NCBI GenBank assembly: GCA_022511425.1 | Contig: JAFLRO010000011.1 | Location: forward strand, 1-46,690 | DNA from: Acetatifactor sp. | GTDB taxonomy: Bacteria > Bacillota > Clostridia > Lachnospirales > Lachnospiraceae | Reading direction: 5' to 3' | DNA: 46,690 nucleotides | Part shown: positions 24,837 to 31,937 of the stretch, one piece after another | How positions within the stretch are numbered: the stretch's first letter is position 1 | Layout of the letters: the number at the start of each line of letters is the position of its first letter | Made by a program: the position numbers and the translations under genes | The notes under the pieces: model-generated | Told to the model about the DNA's origin: nothing | The model's database searches: none | Seen by the model: the letters and a program-made list of their open reading frames with translations, nothing else

Positions 24837-26315
24837 ATGGAATATCTGGTGACCGGCGAGGAAATGCGTAGATTCGACCGTGATACCATAGAGAAAATCG
24901 GCATTCCCGCAATGGTACTGATGGAACGGGCAGCGCTGGCAGCATTGGAGAAAGTGGAAAGACACTGCGTCAAACAGTCCGGTCATGTGCTGATTATGGC
25001 TGGAGTGGGTAATAACGGCGGTGATGGATTGGCACTGGCACGGCTTTTGAAGGAGAAGAACTTTGATGTGGAAATCTGGTGCGTGGGCGAGTTATCAAAG
25101 GCTTCTGAACAGTGGGCGCAGCAGCGGAGAATATTGGAGAGTTATGAAGTGGTTTTTGTCACACAGCCTCATCGGGAGGAATATACTGTTATGATAGATG
25201 CTCTGTTTGGCGTGGGTCTGTCAAGAGAGATTACCGGTGTCTGTCGGGAGGCAGTAGAGCTTTTTGGAAGGCTGTCAGGATATAAAATCGCTCTGGACCT
25301 GCCAAGCGGTGTGGACTCCGACACGGGAAAAATCTGGGGAAGCGCAGTCCGTGTGGATGAGACAGTGACTTTTGGCTTTCGGAAGCGGGGACTTGCGATG
25401 TATCCGGGATGTGAATATGCCGGAAAGGTCACAGTGGTGGATATTGGTATAACCCAAGTCAGCTTTTTGGGAGCGCTTCCCGGTATGGTATTGTGCGACG
25501 AACATGCCCGTGAGCTTCTGCCCGAGAGGCAGCCGGATGGAAACAAGGGAACCTTCGGTAAAGTGCTGCTGATAGCGGGCAGCCTCAATATGGCAGGTGC
25601 CGCAGTACTGGCTGCAAGGGCATGCTATCGCATCGGGGCAGGTATGGTCAAAATTATTACCCCCGAGGAAAACAGAGTGATCATTCAGGAGACAATACCT
25701 GAAGCATTGTTAGGAACCCCAGCCGACCTTGAGAACAGTCTGGAATGGGCGGATGTGATTGCTCTGGGACCGGGCATTGGAAAGAGCAATGAGGCTGCCA
25801 GGTGCCTGGAGGTTGTTCTAAAAAAGAGTAAAAAACCATTACTCATTGATGCAGACGGTTTGAACCTCCTTGCGGAGAGCGATGATCTGAGGACGCTTTT
25901 GACCAGGCAGGGAGAGGAGGGGCGTAAGTTTATACTGACGCCTCATGTGGGAGAACTGTCAAGACTTACGGGAAAATCGGTCTCCAAGTTAAAAGAGAAT
26001 TTGCCGGAAAGTGGAATGGCTCTTGCTAAACAGCTTCATGCCATTGTTGCAGCCAAGGATGCCAGAACCTTTGTATGCGGAGTAAATTACCCTATATGCG
26101 TGTGCTTAAGCGGTAACAACGGTATGGCAACGGCGGGCAGCGGAGATGTGCTTGCGGGAGCCGTGGCAGGGCTTCTGGCTCAGGGAATGGAACCCTTCCG
26201 CGCTGCAGTGGCGGGAGTGCGCCTCCATAGCCTGGCCGGAGATAGAGTCAGCGTACAGCTGGGCGAGCATGCCTGCATGGCTAGTTCTATTGCAGATGCA
26301 CTGGGCTTTGAATAG
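24837..26315 (+). CDS. nnr: bifunctional NAD(P)H-hydrate epimerase/dehydratase
   Basis: A 492-residue NAD(P)HX repair enzyme. The N-terminal YjeF_N epimerase domain (about 1-210) interconverts R and S hydrates and shows GVGNNGGDGLALARLL. The C-terminal ADP-dependent dehydratase domain (about 220-492) restores NAD(P)H and shows KGTFGKVLLIAGS, GPGIGKS and GNNGMATAGSGDVLAG. The frame is open from 24774, but ATG 24837 follows AAAGGAGG at 7 nt and starts the domain properly (MEYLVTGEEM). The fused form and length are usual for clostridia. It lies two genes after rex, a sensible setting for pyridine-nucleotide repair. Confidence 0.96.
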   Translation: MEYLVTGEEMRRFDRDTIEKIGIPAMVLMERAALAALEKVERHCVKQSGHVLIMAGVGNNGGDGLALARLLKEKNFDVEIWCVGELSKASEQWAQQRRILESYEVVFVTQPHREEYTVMIDALFGVGLSREITGVCREAVELFGRLSGYKIALDLPSGVDSDTGKIWGSAVRVDETVTFGFRKRGLAMYPGCEYAGKVTVVDIGITQVSFLGALPGMVLCDEHARELLPERQPDGNKGTFGKVLLIAGSLNMAGAAVLAARACYRIGAGMVKIITPEENRVIIQETIPEALLGTPADLENSLEWADVIALGPGIGKSNEAARCLEVVLKKSKKPLLIDADGLNLLAESDDLRTLLTRQGEEGRKFILTPHVGELSRLTGKSVSKLKENLPESGMALAKQLHAIVAAKDARTFVCGVNYPICVCLSGNNGMATAGSGDVLAGAVAGLLAQGMEPFRAAVAGVRLHSLAGDRVSVQLGEHACMASSIADALGFE

Positions 26316-26464
26316 AAAAGTTTTCTCGCTGGTATGTAAAATTCTTGTTTAGCCATCCGATAATCGGCAATACTGTTCCTCAGACAAAGACAAAGTCAGG
26401 TATTCCGCAATGACAGCGGAAAATTAAGTTTGCGATGCCGCAGGCAGCCGCAGAAAGAGGCAAT

Positions 26465-26806
26465 ATGAGACGAGGAGATGTATATTATGCAGATTTAAGG
26501 CCGGTCATCGGTTCGGAACAGGGAGGCATCAGACCGGTGCTGATCGTCCAGAACGATGTGGGTAATAAACACAGTCCCACAGTCATCTGCGCGGCCATCA
26601 CATCCAAGATGAACAAAGCCAAACTTCCCACCCATATAGAACTGAACTCAGCGCTCTACGACATGGACAAAGACTCAGTAGTTCTCTTAGAACAACTGAG
26701 AACCATCGACAAAAAGCGCCTAAAAGACAAAGTATGCCACCTTGATGGTGAAATCATGCAAAAGGTAAACCGTGCGCTGATGATTAGTTTAGAATTAGAT
26801 ACATAA
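26465..26806 (+). CDS. mazF: MazF/PemK-family endoribonuclease toxin (EndoA-like), no antitoxin gene beside it
   Basis: A 113-residue protein with the full PemK/MazF fold signature: [30 protein letters not shown], split here as [34 protein letters not shown] and the C-terminal [12 protein letters not shown]. Family members cleave mRNA at short sequences and are held inactive by an antitoxin. ATG 26465 follows AGAGG; the in-frame extension from 26435 lacks a binding site. The 149 bp upstream contain no antitoxin-sized ORF. In many Firmicutes the equivalent gene follows alr and an antitoxin; here it follows nnr. Confidence 0.94.
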   Translation: MRRGDVYYADLRPVIGSEQGGIRPVLIVQNDVGNKHSPTVICAAITSKMNKAKLPTHIELNSALYDMDKDSVVLLEQLRTIDKKRLKDKVCHLDGEIMQKVNRALMISLELDT

Positions 26807-26845
26807 GAAAGCTGCAAGTCTTTCTTAATGCACTTGTGCCACTCC

Positions 26846-26874
26846 TTGACGAATGTGACATGAAATGGTATATT
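26846..26874 (+). promoter_or_regulatory. sigma-A promoter of the CNNM/CorC gene
   Basis: TTGACG (26846-26851), a 17-nt spacer and TATATT (26869-26874) lie about 60 nt before the start codon. A short TAAGAAAG/CTTTCTTA hairpin (26804-26827) just before it overlaps the mazF stop. Confidence 0.75.
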
Positions 26875-26932
26875 TAGGATAATGTTCTGCAAAAAACAGA
26901 ACGAAACTGACTTTGGAGGAAAAAAATTTCAA

Positions 26933-28348
26933 ATGGACGACAGTGGGCCTACTGCCAGTATAATTTTATTTGTTGTATTACTTCTGATCGATGTATTTTT
27001 TTACGGCTTCGGCGCTGCGCTGGATTCCTTAAACGAAAAGGAAATTGAGCGCAAGGCTGAGGAAGATAAGGACAAGAAATCTGCCAGACTGCTGAAAATG
27101 ATTGGCAATCCCACGGATTTTATCAACACCTCACAACTGGTGACAACCCTGGTAAATGTGACCATCGGTGCAGTGCACCTGGGGCTTTTGCTGCGGAACA
27201 TATCTAATGGACTGCAGCTCTTGACAGAGCGCCAGATGAAACTGACCTGGCTTCCCCCTGAAGTAGTAATTATGATAGCTGCAGTGCTTTCTACAGTGTT
27301 GCTTCTTTACATAACACTGACTCTGGGAGTGTTATTACCCCGAAAAATTGCTGCAAGAGTTCCGGAGAAATGGGCATGTGCCTGCGTGACACCGGTTTTT
27401 TGGGTCACGAGGATATTGTATCCCTTTACTGCATTGGCCTCTGTTACCTCAAGCGGAATCCTGCGGCTTTTCGGTGTAAAAGTCAGCGCAGACGTAGGAG
27501 ATGTCACAGAAGAAGAGATTATCAGCATGATTAATGAAGGCCATGAGCAAGGAGTGATTCAGGCCAGCGAAGCCGAGATGATCTCCAATATCTTTGAGTT
27601 TGGTGATAAGGAAGCTCAGGATATCATGACCCACAGAAATAATATTGTTGCTATTGATGGCAGCATGACATTAAAGGATGCCATTGCCCTTATGCTGGAC
27701 GGAACAAACAGCCGTTACCCGGTCTATGAGGAGAATTTAGATCACATCATCGGTATCCTGCATTTAAAAGATGCCATGCGGTTCTACGGGGATGAGAGCA
27801 AGATTTATTCTTCTCTGAGGGAACTGGAGGGACTGCTGCGGGAGCCCAGCTTTGTACCCCAGACAAAAAACATTGATGAGCTTTTCAGGGAGATGCAGGC
27901 GGAGAAGCTGCAGATGGTGATTGTGGTGGACGAGTACGGTCAAACTGACGGACTGGTCGCCATGGAGGATATCCTCGAGGAGATCGTTGGAAACATCCTG
28001 GACGAGTACGATGAGGACAGTGAGCCTTTTATCGAGGAGAAGGGCGAGGATGTATATGTGGCTGAAGGAATGACGCGGCTGGAGGAACTGGAGGAGCATC
28101 TGGGTATTTCCTTCGCAGATGAGGAATTTGAGACCTTGAACGGTTTCCTGATTTCAAGACTGGACAGGATACCTGAGCCGGACGAGCAGTTCGACGTGGA
28201 TTACAGCGGTTATAACTTTAAGATTCTGGAGGTAGAGAATAAGATGATCCAGCGGGTCCAGGTAACCAAGCTTCCTGAGGATCCGGAACCCGGCGAGGGT
28301 GGAGCCGCGCAGCGGGAAACGGTGCTTGAAGAAAACAGTAAAAAATGA
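26933..28348 (+). CDS. CNNM/CorC (HlyC-like) transporter-associated membrane protein
   Basis: A 472-residue protein of the hemolysin-like CNNM family, linked to Mg2+/Co2+ efflux or homeostasis. Its order is an N-terminal DUF21 membrane domain with about four helices (about 8-190), a CBS pair (about 205-330; ITHRNN-like start IMTHRNNIVAIDG, then VVDEYGQTDGLVAMEDILEEIVG), and a C-terminal CorC_HlyC domain (about 345-430; LNGFLISRLDRIPEPDEQF). The tail is acidic and disordered. The frame opens at 26882, but ATG 26933 follows GGAGG (26915-26919) by 13 nt, slightly long. A strong promoter precedes it. Confidence 0.9.
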   Translation: MDDSGPTASIILFVVLLLIDVFFYGFGAALDSLNEKEIERKAEEDKDKKSARLLKMIGNPTDFINTSQLVTTLVNVTIGAVHLGLLLRNISNGLQLLTERQMKLTWLPPEVVIMIAAVLSTVLLLYITLTLGVLLPRKIAARVPEKWACACVTPVFWVTRILYPFTALASVTSSGILRLFGVKVSADVGDVTEEEIISMINEGHEQGVIQASEAEMISNIFEFGDKEAQDIMTHRNNIVAIDGSMTLKDAIALMLDGTNSRYPVYEENLDHIIGILHLKDAMRFYGDESKIYSSLRELEGLLREPSFVPQTKNIDELFREMQAEKLQMVIVVDEYGQTDGLVAMEDILEEIVGNILDEYDEDSEPFIEEKGEDVYVAEGMTRLEELEEHLGISFADEEFETLNGFLISRLDRIPEPDEQFDVDYSGYNFKILEVENKMIQRVQVTKLPEDPEPGEGGAAQRETVLEENSKK

Positions 28349-28354
28349 TACAAT
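28326..28354 (+). promoter_or_regulatory. candidate promoter of yebC
   Basis: TTGAAG (28326-28331), 17-nt spacer and TACAAT (28349-28354), overlapping the end of the preceding gene. The predicted start is about 45 nt before the yebC ATG. Confidence 0.5.
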
Positions 28355-28406
28355 GAGCGCAAGAAGGTCAGTAAGAGACAGATACAAGACACAGGGAGGA
28401 TAAGTA

Positions 28407-29135
28407 ATGTCAGGACATTCAAAATTTGCAAATATAAAGCACAAAAAGGAAAAGAACGATGCTGCCAAAGGGAAAATATTTACTATCATCGGCCGTGAGA
28501 TTGCAGTGGCAGTGAAAGAGGGCGGCCCTGATCCCAATAATAACTTCAAGCTGGCTACAGTTATCGCAAAAGCAAAAGCAAACAACATGCCCAATGACAC
28601 TATTGAGCGGGGAATTAAAAAAGCTGCAGGTGATGTGGGTAATGTGAATTATGAATATGTGACTTATGAGGGTTATGGACCTAGCGGTATTGCAATTATT
28701 GTGGATGCACTGACCGACAATAAGAACCGTACGGCTGCCAATGTGAGAAGCGCTTTTACAAAGGGACAGGGCAATGTGGGAACCCCCGGCTGTGTATCCT
28801 TTATGTTTGATAAGAAAGGTCAGATTATCATTGACAAGGAAGAGTGTGACCTGGAAGCCGATGATTTGATGATGACAGCGCTGGATGCAGGTGCTGAGGA
28901 TTTTAATGAGGAGGAGGACAGCTTTGAAGTGCTGACCGATCCTGATAGTTTTGAAGAGGTGCGCAAAGCGTTGGAGGATGCGGGAATTCCCATGCTCAGC
29001 GCTGAGGTGACTATGATTCCGCAGAATTATGTAGAGCTTAAAGATGAGAATGCCGTGAAGAATCTTCAGAGGACTCTTGACATGCTAGAGGATGATGATG
29101 ACGTCCAGGCAGTGTATCATAACTGGGATGAGTAA
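28407..29135 (+). CDS. YebC/PmpR-family protein
   Basis: A 242-residue cytosolic protein of the widespread YebC family, described variously as transcription regulators and as translation factors easing ribosome stalls. It starts with the invariant [23 protein letters not shown]. Its second segment is [28 protein letters not shown], and it contains the [13 protein letters not shown] and [24 protein letters not shown] signatures, here cited in part. Length is normal. GGGAGGA precedes the ATG. It is followed by a glycosyltransferase gene after 43 bp. Confidence 0.96.
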   Translation: MSGHSKFANIKHKKEKNDAAKGKIFTIIGREIAVAVKEGGPDPNNNFKLATVIAKAKANNMPNDTIERGIKKAAGDVGNVNYEYVTYEGYGPSGIAIIVDALTDNKNRTAANVRSAFTKGQGNVGTPGCVSFMFDKKGQIIIDKEECDLEADDLMMTALDAGAEDFNEEEDSFEVLTDPDSFEEVRKALEDAGIPMLSAEVTMIPQNYVELKDENAVKNLQRTLDMLEDDDDVQAVYHNWDE

Positions 29136-29178
29136 GCGTTTATTCCGGCAGTGATTCAGATAGTGAAAGGAAGCTTTT

Positions 29179-30144
29179 ATGGACAAACTGGCTATCGTAG
29201 TGCCCTGTTATAACGAAGAAGAGGTCTTAAAGATTGCTTCCCAGGCGCTGAGAGAAGTACTGGAGGATTTGATCCACAAGGAAAAGATAGCGGAGGACAG
29301 TTTTATTCTGTTTGTGAATGACGGAAGCAAGGATCGCACCTGGGAGTTGATCGAGGAAGAACACAGGGCGTATCCCACCCGGATTTGCGGAGTGAAGCTT
29401 GCGGGAAACGTGGGGCATCAGTTCGCGCTGACTGCGGGGCTGCTCACTGCTAAGGATATGAGCGATGTGACGGTGTCCATTGATGCGGATCTTCAGGATG
29501 ATGTGGCAGTCATCGAAGAGATGATAGATAAATTTCACGGGGGCTGTGATATCGTATATGGCGTCAGGAAGGAGCGGAAAACAGATACTTTCTTCAAGCG
29601 GACTACTGCTCAGGCTTTCTATAAATTAATGGCAGCAATGGGGGTAAAGACCGTGTACAACCATGCTGATTTCCGGTTAATGTCAAAGCGGGCAGTGGAA
29701 GAGTTTTCAAAATACAAGGAAACTAACTTGTTCCTGCGGGGCATGATTCCACTGATCGGTTATCAGACTGATAATGTTTACTATGACCGTAAAGAGCGGG
29801 TGGCAGGGGAATCCAAATATCCATTAAAGAAAATGCTGGCGTTGGCTTTCAACGGTATTTCCTCTTTCAGCGTAAAGCCCATCAGCTTGATCCTGGGAGT
29901 GGGAGTATTTATTATCTTTTTCTCAATTCTGGCGGCAATCTATGCGCTGATATCCTACTTTACCGGACATGTAGTACCGGGATGGACTTCTCTGATTCTG
30001 TCTATCTGGTTCCTGGGCGGTGTACAATTGTTGGCTATCGGACTGGTAGGACAATACATTGGAAAGATATATATTGAAGTGAAGGGGAGGCCAAGATATA
30101 ATATTGAGAAGGTTTTAACAGATGATGATGACAATGAAACTTAA
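29179..30144 (+). CDS. GT2 glycosyltransferase with C-terminal membrane helices
   Basis: A 321-residue family 2 transferase of the polyprenyl-phosphate sugar type (GtrB/DPM1-like). It would move a hexose from a nucleotide sugar to undecaprenyl phosphate at the inner membrane face. Motifs are VVPCYNEEEVL, FVNDGSKDRTWE, the DxD-like SIDADLQDD and HADFRLMSKRA. Two C-terminal transmembrane helices (about 235-262 and 272-296) anchor it, followed by YIEVKGRPRYNIEK. It may decorate teichoic acids or other surface glycans. AAAGGAAG precedes the ATG. A small membrane-protein gene follows after 12 bp. Confidence 0.94.
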   Translation: MDKLAIVVPCYNEEEVLKIASQALREVLEDLIHKEKIAEDSFILFVNDGSKDRTWELIEEEHRAYPTRICGVKLAGNVGHQFALTAGLLTAKDMSDVTVSIDADLQDDVAVIEEMIDKFHGGCDIVYGVRKERKTDTFFKRTTAQAFYKLMAAMGVKTVYNHADFRLMSKRAVEEFSKYKETNLFLRGMIPLIGYQTDNVYYDRKERVAGESKYPLKKMLALAFNGISSFSVKPISLILGVGVFIIFFSILAAIYALISYFTGHVVPGWTSLILSIWFLGGVQLLAIGLVGQYIGKIYIEVKGRPRYNIEKVLTDDDDNET

Positions 30145-30156
30145 AGGAAGCTGCAG

Positions 30157-30390
30157 GTGAGTTGGAGAAAGTGCGTATTCAGTAACTTAATGTGGGCAAC
30201 ATACACATTGATTACGTGTTTTGGGATAGTGGAGCTATCCGCTGTGGCGGTGAATTATTTCAGAGGTCCTGTTTATATGGGGCCGGTATTGTCCTTGGCG
30301 ATTGTTGCATTGGTGGCTCTATGTGCTTATCTGTTTCATAGGCTACCGTCGATCATAAAAACGCTGTATAAGGCAATGTGCACAATCTGA
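30157..30390 (+). CDS. small two-helix membrane protein (77 aa)
   Basis: A GTG-started ORF following AAGGAAG at about 6 nt, only 12 bp after the glycosyltransferase. It has two predicted membrane helices (about 9-31 and 40-62) and a basic C-terminus. Its position suggests a partner of the glycosyltransferase, as small GtrA-like flippases accompany GtrB enzymes, but it is shorter than GtrA (about 120 residues, four helices) and I do not claim homology. Its TGA overlaps the ATG of a short downstream ORF. Confidence 0.6.
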   Translation: MSWRKCVFSNLMWATYTLITCFGIVELSAVAVNYFRGPVYMGPVLSLAIVALVALCAYLFHRLPSIIKTLYKAMCTI

Positions 30391-30536
30391 TGTTGAGAGA
30401 AACCATCTTTGTGGTATTGTTCCTGATTCTTGGTCTTGTGCTGCGGGTGGATGGAATTGCCGTCCAACATGTACTTGCTTCTGTGTATGACTATTTTGGC
30501 GGGAGCCGGCATAAAAGCATGCTTCAGTTCCCATAA
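30390..30536 (+). CDS. short hydrophobic ORF overlapping its neighbours (48 aa)
   Basis: The ATG at 30390 overlaps the TGA of the preceding gene (TGATG), a typical coupling arrangement. It encodes one hydrophobic segment (FVVLFLILGLVL) and stops at 30534-30536. It overlaps the next ORF (from 30430/30451) in another frame by about 100 bp. Either both are real, or this is the N-terminus of a single protein split by a +1 frameshift near 30530. Unrecognised. Confidence 0.4.
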   Translation: MLRETIFVVLFLILGLVLRVDGIAVQHVLASVYDYFGGSRHKSMLQFP

Positions 30537-30780
30537 TAAGGTTGAAACATTTCTGGCCGATGTTGTAGAGGTAACTGAAGAACTGTCGGGAAAACTGTTG
30601 GAAGAGCAGCTTTTTATGCAAACAAAGGAACAGGTGAAAATAAGGACAAAAGGAAAAGGCAAAAAGAAAGAGGAAAAACAGAAAGAAGTACAGAAAGAAA
30701 TACAGAAAGAAATACAGAAAGAAATACAGAAAGAAATACAGAAAGAAATACAAGAAGTTCAGGAACCGTTAGTAGAGTAA
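30451..30780 (+). CDS. membrane-anchored coiled-coil protein with KEIQ repeats
   Basis: From ATG 30451 this encodes 109 residues: one hydrophobic segment (MYLLLCMTILAGAG), a helical region (KVETFLADVVEVTEELSGKLLEEQ), a Lys-rich stretch and six tandem four-residue units of the KEIQ type, ending VQEPLVE. The frame is open from TTG 30430, and ATG 30469 is another possible start; none has a good ribosome binding site. The first residues may be spurious if this is the 3' part of a gene frameshifted from 30390. The repeats are exact 12-bp copies, so length can vary in frame. No family recognised. Confidence 0.55.
   Translation: MELPSNMYLLLCMTILAGAGIKACFSSHNKVETFLADVVEVTEELSGKLLEEQLFMQTKEQVKIRTKGKGKKKEEKQKEVQKEIQKEIQKEIQKEIQKEIQEVQEPLVE
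30679..30750 (+). repeat. 12-bp tandem repeat, six copies
   Basis: Six consecutive copies of CAGAAAGAAATA (the first copy differs by one base, GTA for ATA) encode repeated Q-K-E-I/V. Perfect tandem copies of this kind are prone to slipped-strand length change, here always in frame. Confidence 0.9.
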
Positions 30781-30807
30781 GTAGAAGAGCCAGCGGAGGA
30801 GAAAGAT

Positions 30808-31098
30808 ATGGGAGCATCGGAAACCGATGGGATGAAGTTACCTAAATACCTGCGTGAGTCGGGAACTGATCGGATAGAAATTCCAAAGCATATGCAGGAG
30901 GAAGCGGAGCCGGAGGTCAAGGAGCCGGCGCATAAGCAGGAGGAGAACGAGACTTCTTCCAAACCCAACTACATTGAAAATCCGCTTCCGCTGCCGAAAC
31001 CGCATAAGAAAAGGGTTCTGGATTATAAAGTGGAACCGTCAGGACATGATGATTTTGATCATGTAGTGGATGAAAACGATGATTTTGACATACAATGA
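30808..31098 (+). CDS. hypothetical acidic protein (96 aa)
   Basis: A small soluble, probably mostly disordered protein with GGAGGAG 9 nt before its ATG. It has an N-terminal part with two KLPKYLRE/EIPKHMQE-like repeats, a Glu-rich middle, a conserved-looking YIENPLPLPKPHKKRVLDYKVE core and an Asp-rich C-terminus (DDFDHVVDENDDFDIQ). The PLPLPKPHKKRVLDY core looks like the constrained element, and may be a binding motif. It precedes tepA by 89 bp. Function unknown. Confidence 0.72.
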   Translation: MGASETDGMKLPKYLRESGTDRIEIPKHMQEEAEPEVKEPAHKQEENETSSKPNYIENPLPLPKPHKKRVLDYKVEPSGHDDFDHVVDENDDFDIQ

Positions 31099-31127
31099 GA
31101 ATTTTTTTGCCGGATCAGGCAATGCTA

Positions 31128-31154
31128 ACAGGGAGTGCATTATGCACTCCCTGT
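31128..31154. repeat. 27-nt perfect palindrome before tepA
   Basis: ACAGGGAGTGCAT and ATGCACTCCCTGT flank a single central T; AATG/CATT bases extend the symmetry further. A run of seven Ts lies before it, not after it, so it is not an intrinsic terminator in the direction of the genes. It could be an operator or a stabilising hairpin. Confidence 0.7.
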
Positions 31155-31187
31155 AACATTGTATAGCTATGGCAGCGAGGAGATTAT

Positions 31188-31892
31188 ATGTCAGAGGAAA
31201 AGAAAGAGAAAAAAATAGAGCAGGAGGAGCATCGTGACGAACGAATAGAAAAAACAGGTCAAGTGACACTGGATGAAAACGCGCAGCTTGACAGCATCCA
31301 TCTGATTTCTATCATCGGTGAGGTCGAAGGTCATGAGAATCTCTCCAACAATTCAAAGACTACTAAATATGAGCACATTCTTCCCAGTCTTGCGGCTATC
31401 GAGGACAGCAAGAATATCCAGGGAGTTCTGGTACTCCTGAACACTATGGGCGGTGATGTGGAAGCAGGGCTTGCCATCGCAGAAATGATCGCATCTCTGA
31501 GCAAACCTACTGTATCTCTGGTGCTTGGGGGAAGTCACTCCATAGGTGTGCCTATTGCCGTCAGCACGGATTATTCTTATATCGTCAATACCGGCACCAT
31601 GGTGATTCACCCGGTCAGGCTCAACGGTATGGTCATAGGAGTGCCTCAGACCTTTGATTATTTCAAACTGATTCAAGACAGGATCACCGGTTTTGTCTGT
31701 GACCATTGCAGTATAAGTAAAGAAGTACTGGAGCAGCTTATGACGGAAACGGGGTTCCTGACAAAAGACGTGGGGACGATCCTGGTAGGAGAAGAGGCGG
31801 TAAAGTATGGAATTATCAATGAGGTAGGCGGAATTGATAAAGCCATTGCGAAATTGCACCAAATGATTAATGACAAGTCAAAAGAAAAATGA
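31188..31892 (+). CDS. tepA: ClpP-like serine protease, TepA family
   Basis: A 234-residue cytosolic protein with the ClpP/crotonase fold of TepA (translocation-enhancing protein), known in Bacillus as a signal-peptide or precursor processing peptidase. The catalytic Ser is probably Ser118 in GGSHSIGVP, with the active-site His in MVIHPVRLNG. The NTMGGDVEAGLAIAEMI segment is the oxyanion strand. An N-terminal charged extension of about 30 residues precedes the domain. GAGGAG precedes the ATG. In Firmicutes tepA commonly adjoins the spoIIIE/ftsK gene, as it does here. Confidence 0.9.
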   Translation: MSEEKKEKKIEQEEHRDERIEKTGQVTLDENAQLDSIHLISIIGEVEGHENLSNNSKTTKYEHILPSLAAIEDSKNIQGVLVLLNTMGGDVEAGLAIAEMIASLSKPTVSLVLGGSHSIGVPIAVSTDYSYIVNTGTMVIHPVRLNGMVIGVPQTFDYFKLIQDRITGFVCDHCSISKEVLEQLMTETGFLTKDVGTILVGEEAVKYGIINEVGGIDKAIAKLHQMINDKSKEK

Positions 31893-31898
31893 TATACT
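31870..31898 (+). promoter_or_regulatory. candidate promoter of ftsK/spoIIIE
   Basis: ATGACA (31870-31875), a 17-nt spacer and TATACT (31893-31898) lie at the end of tepA, about 40 nt before the ATG at 31938. Confidence 0.6.
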
Positions 31899-31937
31899 TA
31901 TAAAGATATAGAAGTATTGCAAGTGAGGTACGGCAAG

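Noticed and set aside
26804-26827. Terminator after mazF
   Set aside because: The 8-bp TAAGAAAG/CTTTCTTA hairpin is AT-rich and lacks a U-tract, so I mention it only in the following promoter entry.
30679-30750. CRISPR-like array
   Set aside because: The 12-bp copies are contiguous with no spacers and lie in a coding frame.
30343-30753. Phe/Tyr/Leu-rich minus-strand frame across the 12-bp repeats
   Set aside because: Its repetitive FFLY pattern is just the complement of the KEIQ repeat array.
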